From contig CM057144.1 in assembly GCA_029964075.1 (NCBI GenBank), forward strand, positions 9,881,281 to 9,945,280: 64,000 nt of DNA, written 5' to 3'. The notes below the pieces were generated by a model. That model worked only from the letters and a program-made list of their open reading frames with translations. It was not told the origin of the DNA and made no database searches. The translations under genes were made by a program, and so were the position numbers. Shown here in pieces: positions 52,401 through 61,487 of this stretch (position 1 is the stretch's first letter; every line of letters begins with the position of its first letter). The DNA comes from Patiria pectinifera (lineage: Eukaryota > Echinodermata > Asteroidea > Valvatida > Asterinidae).

Positions 52401-55400
52401 GTACATGCACGATTGACATTCTCCCTTCATAAATGCACGCTTAGTGAACCAAAAGATTAAACATAGGAACCAGTATCATGTACGTGTAAACTGTAAAAAT
52501 GTATGTGCCAGGAAAAGACCCTCGAAAATTGTTTTATCCTAATTTCATTTTCAAGGCGCCACTATTCTTGTTACCATATTTTCCATAATTAAAACTCTTC
52601 GGAATGTACATGTACCTATACCCCCTGTGGCAAAAGGATTACCATTTTGGATGATTAGAGGTCGTCGCTAGCTGCCTAGGGCTTCACCGAATAATTTTGA
52701 TGGTTTAATAGGAAAGAGGGAGGGGAGTGGGGGGGGGGGTTATGACCCCATATCAATACTCTGGGGAGCGTTTGGTAAAGAATTTGAGCCGAGGCATTGT
52801 TCAATAAAAGGGCTGATATTGCGAGGAATCACGTTCAGGATCCCTGAATTCTGACTGATTAATACGATTGTAATCAGAAGATTTCATCATTTGGTTAATT
52901 TATGAGATGTTATAAGCGGATGTCAAAGGTAATATACAACATTCAGTTTTGCTGTAATTTTCAGAAATGGATGGATTTGGGGGTCAGTATTTTAAAGCAA
53001 ATATTGTTACACTGACCTGTTTAAAGTTTTGTGTTTATAGATGTAGGAAAAACCAAGAACAAAAATGCTCTTTTTGTAGTCTAGTTCCCTGACCCTACTT
53101 CAGACGTCCGACGAAATGGAGCAATTTATACACGTTGGGGAATTGTCAGGTCAGGGAACCAGACTAGCTGGCTTGCACCCATTCACGGATGAGTGACCAA
53201 TTGCAAACAAAATGTGAACTAACTAAATCTTGTAAATTTGGGGCAGTATTTGAAAAAACAAGTCAGTTTTTTTCCAATGATGCATCGATCGGTTGACTTG
53301 ACGATCGTTGGAAATTGATACAAAAGTTCCACTTTTCTTGAAAATGACAGAACACTGAGTGCCATGATTTCGCAGCATGCTTGAGACTATTATTCACTTA
53401 CAGTCAAGTAAGGTATTTCATAATAATTTGGTAGTTTTGTTTTTTAATGTTTGCAAATGTTGTAATGTTACATTTAAATGTACGGTATGTACATGATGCT
53501 GTGGCATGAACCAAGCCCAGCTACTATAAGAGCAATGCAATTGAAACCACTTTGCGGCGGGATTACTTTTGCCGAAAATTTCAATATTTCGCAAAAGGCA
53601 AAATTTTCCAGCCAACTTCTGATATATGTACATAGCATCCAAACGCCACAAATCCTGATTTGCAAGAGTCATGTCAACAGTATTTGTACGATATTTCTTA
53701 TATGTTTCAATACTCCGGGTGTGCACTGGAGTGTATACATGTACATGTATTGTACAATACATATAATAGGCCGTGCACAACGGCCAATTCAAGATCAACA
53801 CACGGTCCGCCTCCACAGACTTCACAGACTTTGACCCCGTTCCCACTTGATCCACCAATTGGGGGATCTGATCCACCTTTTGCCAAATTGCCGGATCAGA
53901 TCCCCCAATTGGTGGATCAGATCCGGCAATTGTGTGTAGTGGGAACGCTAACCGTTATAAGGTGGATCAGGATCAGATCCACCTTTTCTGATCCACCTCT
54001 GGACCAGGATACAGATCCCCCAATTGGTGGATCAGATCCGGCAATTGCCGGATCACGATCAGATGGGAACGCAAAAGGTGGATCTGATCCGGCAATTTGA
54101 CCTGTTAACATCCGCCCGGTGCACGAGTGGCGCGAAAATGTTGCGGTCTCATGAACGAAGAAACACGTTTTGAGGCGTGTAGCTCATGTGAACATTTCCA
54201 GCGTATACAACATGCACAATAAACAACCGCTGAACTACGGGCTAGCACCGCGCATGCAAAAGCGCACGTGGTATCCTAAAACTACACTAGGCCTTATTTT
54301 TGTTGCGTGTTCGTCCATTACTAAACCTTTTCCATTGGTGAAATTTTACTTATTTTTCCATCCATAAATGACTCTGAGTCCGCACTCACCAAAAGACTTC
54401 ACTTTGGCACAGAATCATGGAAAAGCTTACGAGTATGCGATGAGAATAGTGCCGATAACGCGGTACGTACGGAGGTGACAAATCTGAAGTATTGATTATA
54501 GAAAATTGGAAAATGATGTCGTAGTACATCATGTGACCGTTTCTAACCAATGAGAAGCTTCAGAACCAGGGAATCCCTTATCGATGCATTGGTTTCTGCC
54601 GTGATGTCACACAATGAGCGGCTCTGATCTGTTGGATTTCACCTGTTAATTTATGCACGCACGGATCCTCTACGGATCCGTGATTTATGTTGGTGAATTC
54701 GCGTAATTTTTGTCGGTGAATTCTGATAGTGCTGTTTGAAAACTGACCCATCCTGGACTAGCATGCAACCATGCAACAATGGCACTCCCACAGAGCGCGC
54801 GTAATTCCGAACTCAGTGACCTTTCGGACCCAACATTTCCGTACGAAAAGGTGGATCAAGCATAAGTGGGAACGCATCTTGCGGTTTCGTTGCGGTAAGA
54901 TAACGATCACACCAAAATGCCGGATCTTGATCCACCTTTTTCCAATTCAAGTGGGAACGCGGTGTTTGTGTGTGTGTACAAAAGACACGAGGGATTAGCG
55001 AGTCGATGCAATTTTGATGTCTTTACCCGTCAGCCGTGCCTGTGTATAGAAACAGCCAGTGCATGTAATCACTTCCTCCAAGGCTCCGATGCGAACTGGT
55101 TAGCCTGGGTGATCTGGTCCTGAGTACACGCATGTCAGACTACCAGTAAAATGGCTTCTTGACAAGAGTTTTTTTTATTTGAGAGCCTCCTCCTAAATAC
55201 ATGTATATCGTTATGCAAACACTTTGTCGGAAATAATCTGTTTGAGATACACAGCATGACACACAATGCCCCCTCCATTAACATGCATGTAGATTTTAAG
55301 TTCTCTCTTTGAACAATCCAGCAGGAAATAGCCTGGTGTCCAAGTGATTACGACGTCTGCACAAGTAAGCAGGAGGTCATGGGTTCAATCACGATTGTAA

Positions 55401-55715
55401 TCTCTGGAATACCACTGAGTAAACATGTTACAATGTACCGGTACATCCGACTGTAAGGCAAAACTGAATATTAAAATTATTCATTCCATCATAAATCATT
55501 CAGTTCTCTCTTTCATCCACATGTTCCAGGTCGGTGACAAAATACGGGTTATCCTAGACATGGAAGACAACTACCTGGCCTTTGAGCGGGGCTACGAGTT
55601 TCTGGGTGTGGCCTTCCGCGGTCTTCCAGACGAGCAACTATTCCCGGCGATATCGGCCGTCTACGGGAACACAGAAGTGACCATGGTGTACCTCGGCGAA
55701 CCACTGGACGGATGA
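30863..55715 (+). CDS. FBXO45: FBXO45/FSN-1, F-box and SPRY domain protein (2 exons)
   Basis: FBXO45 is the substrate-binding F-box/SPRY subunit that works with SKP1 and the giant RING protein MYCBP2 (PAM, RPM-1, Highwire) rather than a classic CUL1 SCF. In animals it controls synapse growth and axon maintenance. The two exons join in frame into 255 codons plus stop, the length of fly Fsn; human FBXO45 is longer because of a Gly/Ala-rich N-terminus. Residues about 9-55 are the F-box ([24 protein letters not shown]). About 80-250 form the SPRY domain, with [66 protein letters not shown], then [44 protein letters not shown]. The start has G at -3 and G at +4, and an in-frame TGA (30836) precedes it. 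Apart from the 24-kb intron, nothing is odd. Confidence 0.97.
34068..34606 (+). mobile_element. dispersed repeat family A, copy 2
   Basis: Same landmarks as 9996-10524, with a self-complementary CCAACGGTGGTCAGCC/GACCACCGTTGG at 34231-34258. Confidence 0.65.
34610..34850. repeat. repeat family B, copy 1
   Basis: Related by inversion to about 41940-42240. Shared pieces are GCGCCCCATGACC, TGGGAATGGTGTGTCA, CACCTTTCACAGATCGT and CTGAGGAGAAGTGATGCACC (diverged). Confidence 0.55.
35826..36162 (+). mobile_element. MITE family C, copy 1
   Basis: AAGGCC, an A-run, then AGTCTCCAGTTTCTGGTATG at the left end; inverse at the right (TTTACCAAAACCAGAGACTC, T-run). The interior has GCCGACGCGCATGGCTACGG and CTTCAAATGTCGGCTGA, shared with 42769-43135. 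Confidence 0.75.
36436..36716 (-). mobile_element. MITE family C, copy 2, truncated, inverted
   Basis: Reverse-complement match to the right part of 42769-43135, including the TIR, GCCATGCGCGTCGGC, CAGTTTTGAGACATCGTCTT-type and CAGCAGCAGGATTCC-type blocks. The other TIR is missing. Confidence 0.7.
36790..36980. repeat. cluster of TACATGTA/GTACATGTAC palindromes
   Basis: Repeated TACATGTA, TGTACATGTACA and ATACATGTATAC motifs, many self-complementary, with no fixed period. Confidence 0.7.
39321..39349. repeat. (TGGC)n microsatellite
   Basis: About seven near-perfect TGGC units; related GGCAGGCAGGCTGGCTGGC follows at about 39360. Confidence 0.8.
41940..42250. repeat. repeat family B, copy 2 (inverted relative to copy 1)
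   Basis: Carries GGTGCATCACAATCTGTGAA, GTGACGCACCATTCCCGAGG and TCATGGGGTGCGTCA, which are inversions of motifs in 34610-34850. Confidence 0.55.
42769..43135 (+). mobile_element. MITE family C, copy 3 (best preserved)
   Basis: Terminal inverted repeats of about 36 bases: AAGGCC + A-run + GTCTCCGGTTTCTGGTATG, with the exact inverse at 43100-43135. 367 bp, no ORF, GACGCGC motifs near both ends. Confidence 0.85.
43970..44239. mobile_element. 270-bp MITE-like element
   Basis: CCTTTAACCAGTTCACGTC at 43970 and its inverse GGCGTGAACTGGTTAAGG at 44221. The interior has a second dyad around GGCCAGAAATATCTGG and GAGGCCGGAAATATCAGG. Confidence 0.75.
46057..46382. mobile_element. inverted-repeat element with CCATCA motifs
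   Basis: CTTAACCCCAACTCC at the left is inverted at the right as GGAGTTGGGGTGGTTAGGG. TCCATCAAAATCCATCA-type words recur inside. About 50500-50535 holds a related GGACTTGGTCCAGT piece. Confidence 0.6.
46911..47642. mobile_element. TIR element containing a SINE
   Basis: GGCAATCGTGTATTGTAGGG CCCCTCT at the left and its inverse AAAGGGGCCCTACACAACAC GATCGCC at the right (47614-47642). The left 330 bases match intron 1 of CUL4 (4470-4814) inverted. The SINE at 47290-47612 abuts the right end. Confidence 0.65.
47290..47612 (+). mobile_element. tRNA-derived SINE
   Basis: The tRNA-like head has an A-box-like GGTGGCATAGAGTG and a perfect B-box core GGTTCGATTCC (47343-47353 area), then a non-tRNA body with TTTTTCTCTGGGCTCTCCGG and a 3' (TTA)n-type tail (AAATTATTAATATTATTA). 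The tail resembles that of the LINE at 22526. Family name not assigned. Confidence 0.8.
48600..49040. repeat. clustered CCTCAATCCTGCAAAATCC repeats
   Basis: The word recurs at about 48648, 48689, 48771 and 48972 (variants). Near 49005-49030 an inverse-type GATTTTGGAGGATTTGGGAT is followed by GGTTAGGGTTAA. Confidence 0.6.
49459..50064. mobile_element. 0.6-kb element with CCTAACGTGGCGCACTT repeats
   Basis: CCTAACGTGGCGCACTT at 49463-49479 and again at 49682-49698. Its inverse is at 50031-50047, and a partial inverse GCGCCACGTTAGG at 50052-50064. It is flanked by a diverged direct repeat (about 49288-49345 and 50408-50470). Confidence 0.7.
52960..53400 (-). mobile_element. dispersed repeat family A, copy 3
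   Basis: Inverted relative to copies 1 and 2, with TTGTTACACTGACCTG, TCTAGTTCCCTGACCC and, facing it, GGTCAGGGAACCAGACTAGC, so the element has an internal dyad. Confidence 0.65.
53835..54962. mobile_element. 1.1-kb TIR element with GGATCAGATCC subterminal arrays
   Basis: Ends CCCCGTTCCCACTTGA (53835) and TCAAGTGGGAACGCGG (54947) are inverse at 15 of 16 positions. Between 53846 and 54095 TGATCCACC/GGTGGATCAGATCCGGCAA words recur in both orientations. GGTGGATCAAG and ATCTTGATCCACC occur near the right end. No ORF of note. Confidence 0.8.
55327..55400 (+). mobile_element. degenerate tRNA-like sequence, probable SINE head
   Basis: GCCTGGTGTCCAAGTGATTA ..AAGTAAGCAGGAGGTCATG then GGTTCAATCAC resembles A and B boxes with tRNA spacing. 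It lies 130 bases before FBXO45 exon 2. The cloverleaf stems do not pair well enough for a working tRNA. Confidence 0.4.
55530..55715 (+). CDS. FBXO45: FBXO45 coding exon 2 (terminal)
   Basis: Acceptor ATGTTCCAG. It encodes [20 protein letters not shown] to VYLGEPLDG then TGA, the last quarter of the SPRY domain. Confidence 0.96.
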   Translation, partial: VGDKIRVILDMEDNYLAFERGYEFLGVAFRGLPDEQLFPAISAVYGNTEVTMVYLGEPLDG

Positions 55716-56458
55716 CGGCAAATTTCCGGAGCTGCTTACTCCGGATTTCCCTCGCCAGGGGCACACTTTTATCAATTTTTTTTTTAGTCATTCAGTTGGC
55801 ATGTAGTGAATATGTTGGGCTCCCTAGCTCTTTATAATTTGGTGTATTGTACAAGAAGGACCAATTTACTGTCACTAAACATCCACCAACTAAAGACACA
55901 GGGCCAGAGATATTTCCTTTATTATATTCTTTTCCTTTTATAATTTTTAATATTTTGCAGGGGAATTTTTTTTAAAACAGTTTGGATGGGTCGGTATACA
56001 TGTATACACCCTTGCAGGAACTGCATTGTGGAAACTTTTGAGTGTCCCAGCAACCTAAGGGTGTGCATCGGAGCCAGGTCCCCGAGTCCCTAACTGCTGA
56101 TGTCAGGAACCGGTTCCAGATTACAGGATCGGTTACCCTTACCCAACTTTACAAATTACTTAGTAACTTCTCAGACAACGAAAAAGAAAGGTTTTGAATG
56201 CTAAAATGGAAAGCAGGCTACCATACACGGAAAACAAAACAGATATTAACGCACAACAGATGACACTTGCGAAAGTTGCAATTTACACCATTAAGTTATA
56301 AAGCCCTTCAGACAACTTCCAGGATTTGAATTTTGGGGTTGGGTTTCTTTTAATGCGGGTACCCGTGTTTTACTTCAATAGGGTACTGGTACCTGGCTCT
56401 CGTAGTATCCATAAATGAACACCACTACAGTAAACATGGCAAAACTTGTCACACAACT

Positions 56459-57083
56459 GGGGCGGATTGCAATAACGTAGTCTTAGTCGGCTAGCTAAAC
56501 CAGTCCAATTTTAGCCGGCTATTGTTCTTAGACGGTCTTGGTTAAGACACCAAACTTAGCCCATTGCAATAAGCTGGTCTTTACTAAGTCCGCTTAGAGT
56601 AATGATTCACAAACAAACATTCCATGGTTACGGGAAAATACTGGAGAGACTGCACAATTATTTTTTTAGGTTTGTGTGATTCATATCATACGAAATCAAA
56701 TGTCAATTCCGAAATTTTATGTTGAGAAAATTGTATTTGCATAGTTCAACTCAGTGTCATTACATTTTTCCAGAAGATCCCTTCTATCCCAGAGAATTTT
56801 CCCTCCAAGCAGTACTCTGCTTTTTTAAGATTTAATCATCAAACACTCATCAACTGGGAAAAAATATTTTGGGAAAGAATAATTCAACACACCAGCGAAT
56901 TCCAAAAATCCCGACTATAGACCATTTTAAGCCAGCCCAACCCAGGCTAATTATTTGAAGACTGTCTTACTACTTAAACTGTGTCATTGAAATGGTCTAA
57001 CTTATAGACTGACTGACAGCCAGATCTTTTAGACTGTCTAATGCGCATAGGCAGCTTTAAGACCGGTTATTGCAATCCACCCC
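56459..57083. mobile_element. 0.62-kb TIR element
   Basis: GGGGCGGATTGCAATAACG at 56459 and its inverse CGGTTATTGCAATCCACCCC ending 57083. The interior has repeated TTAGAC/GTCTTA motifs. Confidence 0.75.
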
Positions 57084-58590
57084 TGCTGTGTAGTCCCACG
57101 ACTACAGAACATGTATGTGTGTACATTTACTATGTGACACATTACTAGCCTGTTTTCTGTCAGGAGTAGAGAAATGGACAAATGTATTGTTGGGATTTAT
57201 TGTTTGAATCCTGTTTTGTTATCCGGAATGGTAGCATTGGTCCTTGTAATGTCTAGAGATTCCCCCCCCCTCCCGAATTTTGTGAGGCTCAATTTCATTT
57301 TTTTTCCTGCCATATGCTTCATAGAACATGTCATACAAAAAAGCTCTGAGACTAATCTCCATCTTTTTATAGAAAAAAAACAGCACTGCATTAAGTTCAA
57401 ATGTAAATTTCCATAGATCAGCATTATCATTAAGTTCTGTTCCAACAATATTCACAATTGAAAAAGTAAAAGGAAATAGGCCTTTTCCCTCTGATGCTGC
57501 GTTTTTGGGTTTCTTTCAGACATCAAGCAAAAACTTGGATTGGTCCACTTAGTCTCTTCTTCTGTTTTTAGTGGGGGAAAAATAGCAAATAACTGTTTGA
57601 TTCCTCATAAAAATATAGTTTACAAAGAAAATAATACAAATTAGATACATTTCTGCTGGCTTAAAGTATATTTTAGATAAAGGCTTGCAATCATATAAGG
57701 TGCACACAGACATCTTGAACAATTTCACTGTCTTTTAATTCAGCCTTCCACATTTTATGTCATTAGGACAAATTATTGGACCCATTTTTTTCATATTTGT
57801 CAGATGATATTAACCTTTTTTCCTCACTCATTTATTCATTCTTTAGGTTAGGAAAATCTACAAAAAACATGTACGTACATTGTATTTACAGCTCCCCTCC
57901 GTCCCAATGAAAAAATGCCATGGACTCTTATTAGTTTGCCATTTAATGGTAGAATAGTAGCTGTCATTAACTTCAGTGTACATGTGTACTTCAACTCTTT
58001 GCTGTGGGGCCAAGCTATTGCTTAAAATGGCTAGAACATCATCGGGCATTGTCTAATTCCATCTACATGTAATTATGGCAAAATACACGAGTGATATATA
58101 CATCTTGAACATGTATAAAACTGTGAAGGGCAAAATTGTTATTTATTGAAAATGAAAAGCAGGGTGAACAAAAAGAAAGAGGATGAGATCTTCTTTCACA
58201 CAAATTCACAACCATATTGAATCAGGCACCCCTAGCAGTAATTCCATATATGAAGTTTTTATCACATTTTCAGCTAAAAGCTCGTGTAGGTTTCGATGTC
58301 CTGAATCTACACACTTGCAATACTTAGTAGAATTTGACTTCATCTTTATGTAGATGACCAAATGCAAGCCAGCACACATTTAGGTAACTGTAACGTGTTG
58401 TTTGTATGTAGTTCATACAGATCATGTATGTAATGCATATTCAAAAACACATTTGTTCTTAAGTTTCCTATCACCTGACAGTTTTAGTGTTGGTTAATTT
58501 AGCCAGATGTTGACCAACAACCATGCACAGTACATGTACATGTATGTACTGAGGGCAGATCCAGAGCAGAAGCCACAGAGAAGGCAAAAT

Positions 58591-58953
58591 CTCCTAGTGA
58601 GCATTAGGCCAAGGTCTCGGTCTCTGGGCAGATTTTTTTGTCTCATGCGCGTCGATGCGCGTCAAAATTTCCACGGTACTTCCACAGTCTCCTCTGTTCT
58701 TTTCTACCACCCAGCACCTCCATTTTTTTTTAAGCAAAGCACCATGGAATGGAAATTGCACCAAGGTAAAATGGTGAGGACACCCATGTAGACACCAAAA
58801 CCCAAGTACCCTGTAAAAGTCAAGCGAAGAAAAAAAGAAAAAAGAAAAAAAGGGGAAAAAAAAAGCAGCCGCGTGGCCGCGTCAATTCCGGAACTTTGGT
58901 CTGACCAGAGACCGAATATTTTTTTTTTTGGCCTTGGCTGTGATCACTAGGAG
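58591..58953. mobile_element. 0.36-kb TIR element
   Basis: CTCCTAGTGA at 58591 pairs with TCACTAGGAG at 58953. Inside, CGGTCTCTGG pairs with CCAGAGACCG. Layout (GGCC, homopolymer, GTCTC motif, GCGCG) resembles family C but the sequence differs. Confidence 0.7.
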
Positions 58954-60018
58954 CACACTCTGGCAAAGGATGATACTCTGTCGGCTTACTCTGTCAGGCT
59001 TGCTTCAAGTATTTCCGAAATTTAAATTTGTAAATGATAGAGCACTTCTAGTTTTGCAGGACTTTTACAGATTCTTATGTAAACCTTTATTGTGATCAAA
59101 TTTCTTTGTGTAATTTTTTATTTCATTCCATAACAAAATTTACAATGACGTTGACAAACTTGACAGCCACCAGCATTGGATGGTTCACTTATACTTGTTA
59201 ATGGGCTCTCACTTTCAGTTGAAAGTTTTTACTTCTCAGTTGTTAATGTACAAAATCATAAATGTCAGATTTTGTTCTTCAATTGTTTTGCATTTAGATT
59301 GGACCACTTATCAAGGCACACAATTTTAAACCTGAAAATTGTATCTTTTAAATCTATATATCATTGATTTTCCACCACGTTAATCACTCAGGTTATTAAA
59401 CGTTTCAGGTTCTGAAATGTCAAAAGTTTATTAGAAATCAGAACTATTAAACTATCTTCCCCAAAAACTGCAACATTATTTTGCTATGTGTCCAGATATA
59501 TTCAGACATTACAATCTGTATTGCAACCATATGACTATGGATAAGTTGCTCCACTTTGTCTAAAAATTCAGAGAAAAAAACTGTTCTTCTGTTGAACCCC
59601 CTCCCCAACCACGCAACAAAGCAACTTTATCATACCAGCTGTAGCAACATTAACACTAGCCTTTTGTCAGCGTCTGATTCAGCAAAGCATTGGATGATTT
59701 GTAAAAGTATATTGCGTGTACCTTTCGCTGATGAATTAACAAGGCAGAACATTTGTATATCTCCACCTTCTCAGGGATTTGTGAAACTTTATATTGTATC
59801 ATACAAATTAAAAATCTGTCAAGTATGGATGTAGTATTAAGCCTGGGCCTGGACCTCTTGCTGCCAGGGTTAAGTTAGGATACACAGGTAGATAATGGAC
59901 CATACCAGGCTAATGTGATTTGTGAATAGATAAGAAACTAAACAATAAAAACATGCCTTATAGTGTATTAAAGTTCCATATGTAGGCCATTTGTTGAATT
60001 TATCCACTTTGGAAACTA

Positions 60019-60464
60019 TAGTCCGTGGGACGAGGCCTTTTTTTTTCGCTCGCCACGCGGTCTGGTTCGCCGAATTTTATAAAACTTCACAGACATGTAG
60101 ATTATGGTGTACCATATCGAAAACACATTGTTCCTCGATCCACAGTTTGTTTGGGAGTGAGAAAATCTGGGATAAAAACGCCGACAATTCTACATGAGAA
60201 AAAACATAAGAAACAGCGCCCCCTATTGACACAGTCAGAAATCTTTTCTCACGCAATGGCACTCCGAGTTCGGGCGGTCTGACGCGAGTATTTTTTATTG
60301 TTCTCGCACTCGAACGGCGGGAACACAAAGTGTGGATCGGGGAACAAAGGTTTTTCGATATGGTACATCATAATCTACGTGTCTGGAAAGGTTTATAAAA
60401 TTCGGTGGACCAGATCGCGTATCTCGAAAACTAAAGCGTTTTCGGCCAATTGTCCCACGGACTA
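60019..60464. mobile_element. 446-bp foldback element with about 140-bp arms
   Basis: TAGTCCGTGGGAC at 60019 and its inverse GTCCCACGGACTA at 60464. Arms share TATAAAA(C/T)TTC-type, GTAGATTATGGTGTACCATA and CGATCCACA blocks. TA borders. Confidence 0.8.
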
Positions 60465-61182
60465 CTACTAGTGCTGTCCTCTGTGGCGTCATTTCTTGGG
60501 GCTGCAATGCACAAAAATGTGCTGATCACAGAAATCTAGAGTATAGCAAAGTACCAGCAAAAATGCCATGTAATATGTAGCCGATTATTGCTAGGACATG
60601 TCAAATTTTCAAAGCAACAGGGTGAGTCAGAAAGATGGGTACCTTGTAAATAAGAAACACAAACTACAAGGTTTTAGTAATCACCTAATTGTTGTTTCAT
60701 CAATTGTGATGCAATCAAGCTAAATGAGTCGTTTTTCGACCCTGGTCAATTTTCTTTTACAGATTTGAAAAAGAGCACAATCTCAGCATTACTGCTGTAA
60801 AAACCGCATGCTGGTACCATTTTTAGTTCAAAAATTATGGAAGTTGGAACACCAAGAGCTCTGATGAAGTGATGTGATGAAGTCGCCCTATTTTGGCCTG
60901 AATCTCCAAATGAAAATTCCCGACAAAGACTCATTTAGCTTGATCGCATCACAATTTTGCTTTTGTGGTTCGGGAGATACAGAGTTTTTTCCCAAAATTC
61001 ATGAAAATCAATTTTGTCCACGGATCACTGAATCAGGCTAAATGTCAGGTTTTGTTTCTTTACTTATCATGTTCTTTATTCAACAATGTTTCTGATTATC
61101 TGATAGATTACAAACGTTTGACATGATATTTTCTGAAACCAGTTCCGTCTCATAGTCATGTTGGTATTCCTTCCACACAGGG

Positions 61183-61487
61183 GCGTCAATCGCTTCTCAA
61201 AAGTGGTGGGGGGGGGACATACCTTGATCAGAACTAATGCGAGTGTGAAGCATGAAGCCCTTATGGCATGGGGTTCGGGGCCGGCTTAAGGGCTATTTCT
61301 GACCACTTTAACCAATATTTTCTCAGCAAAAGATACATTGTAGTACTTACATAATAGGGCCCTGTAAATGAGTCACATGGGTTCAAAAATCTGGGGGGAC
61401 ATTTGATATTGTGTCCCCCATCCTTCAAAAAGTGTGGGGGGGGGGGGGAAATGCCCCGCCCCCCAGGATTGACGCCCATGCCTCGAC
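61183..61487. mobile_element. inverted-repeat element with GGGGCGTCAATC ends
   Basis: GGGGCGTCAATCGCTTC at 61183 and inverse GGATTGACGCCC ending 61487, with long G runs just inside. Looser relatives (GGCGTAAATCCC near 939; G/C-run patches near 9320 and 20110) suggest a family. Confidence 0.55.

Larger units (their letters stand above)
31445..55529 (+). other. FBXO45: 24-kb FBXO45 intron; no nested gene seen
   Basis: No coding exon was supported on either strand. It contains many TACATGTA and ACCGGTAC palindromes (dense at 36790-36980, 37850-38420, 40400-40500, 46385-46440), several TIR elements, one SINE, family A copies 2 and 3, and a CpG-rich patch at about 42590-42720. Other stretches look like plain AT-rich intron. 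Confidence 0.6.

Noticed and set aside
55327..55400. functional tRNA gene
   Set aside because: A- and B-box-like parts are present, but stems do not pair and the B box is imperfect; more likely a SINE remnant.
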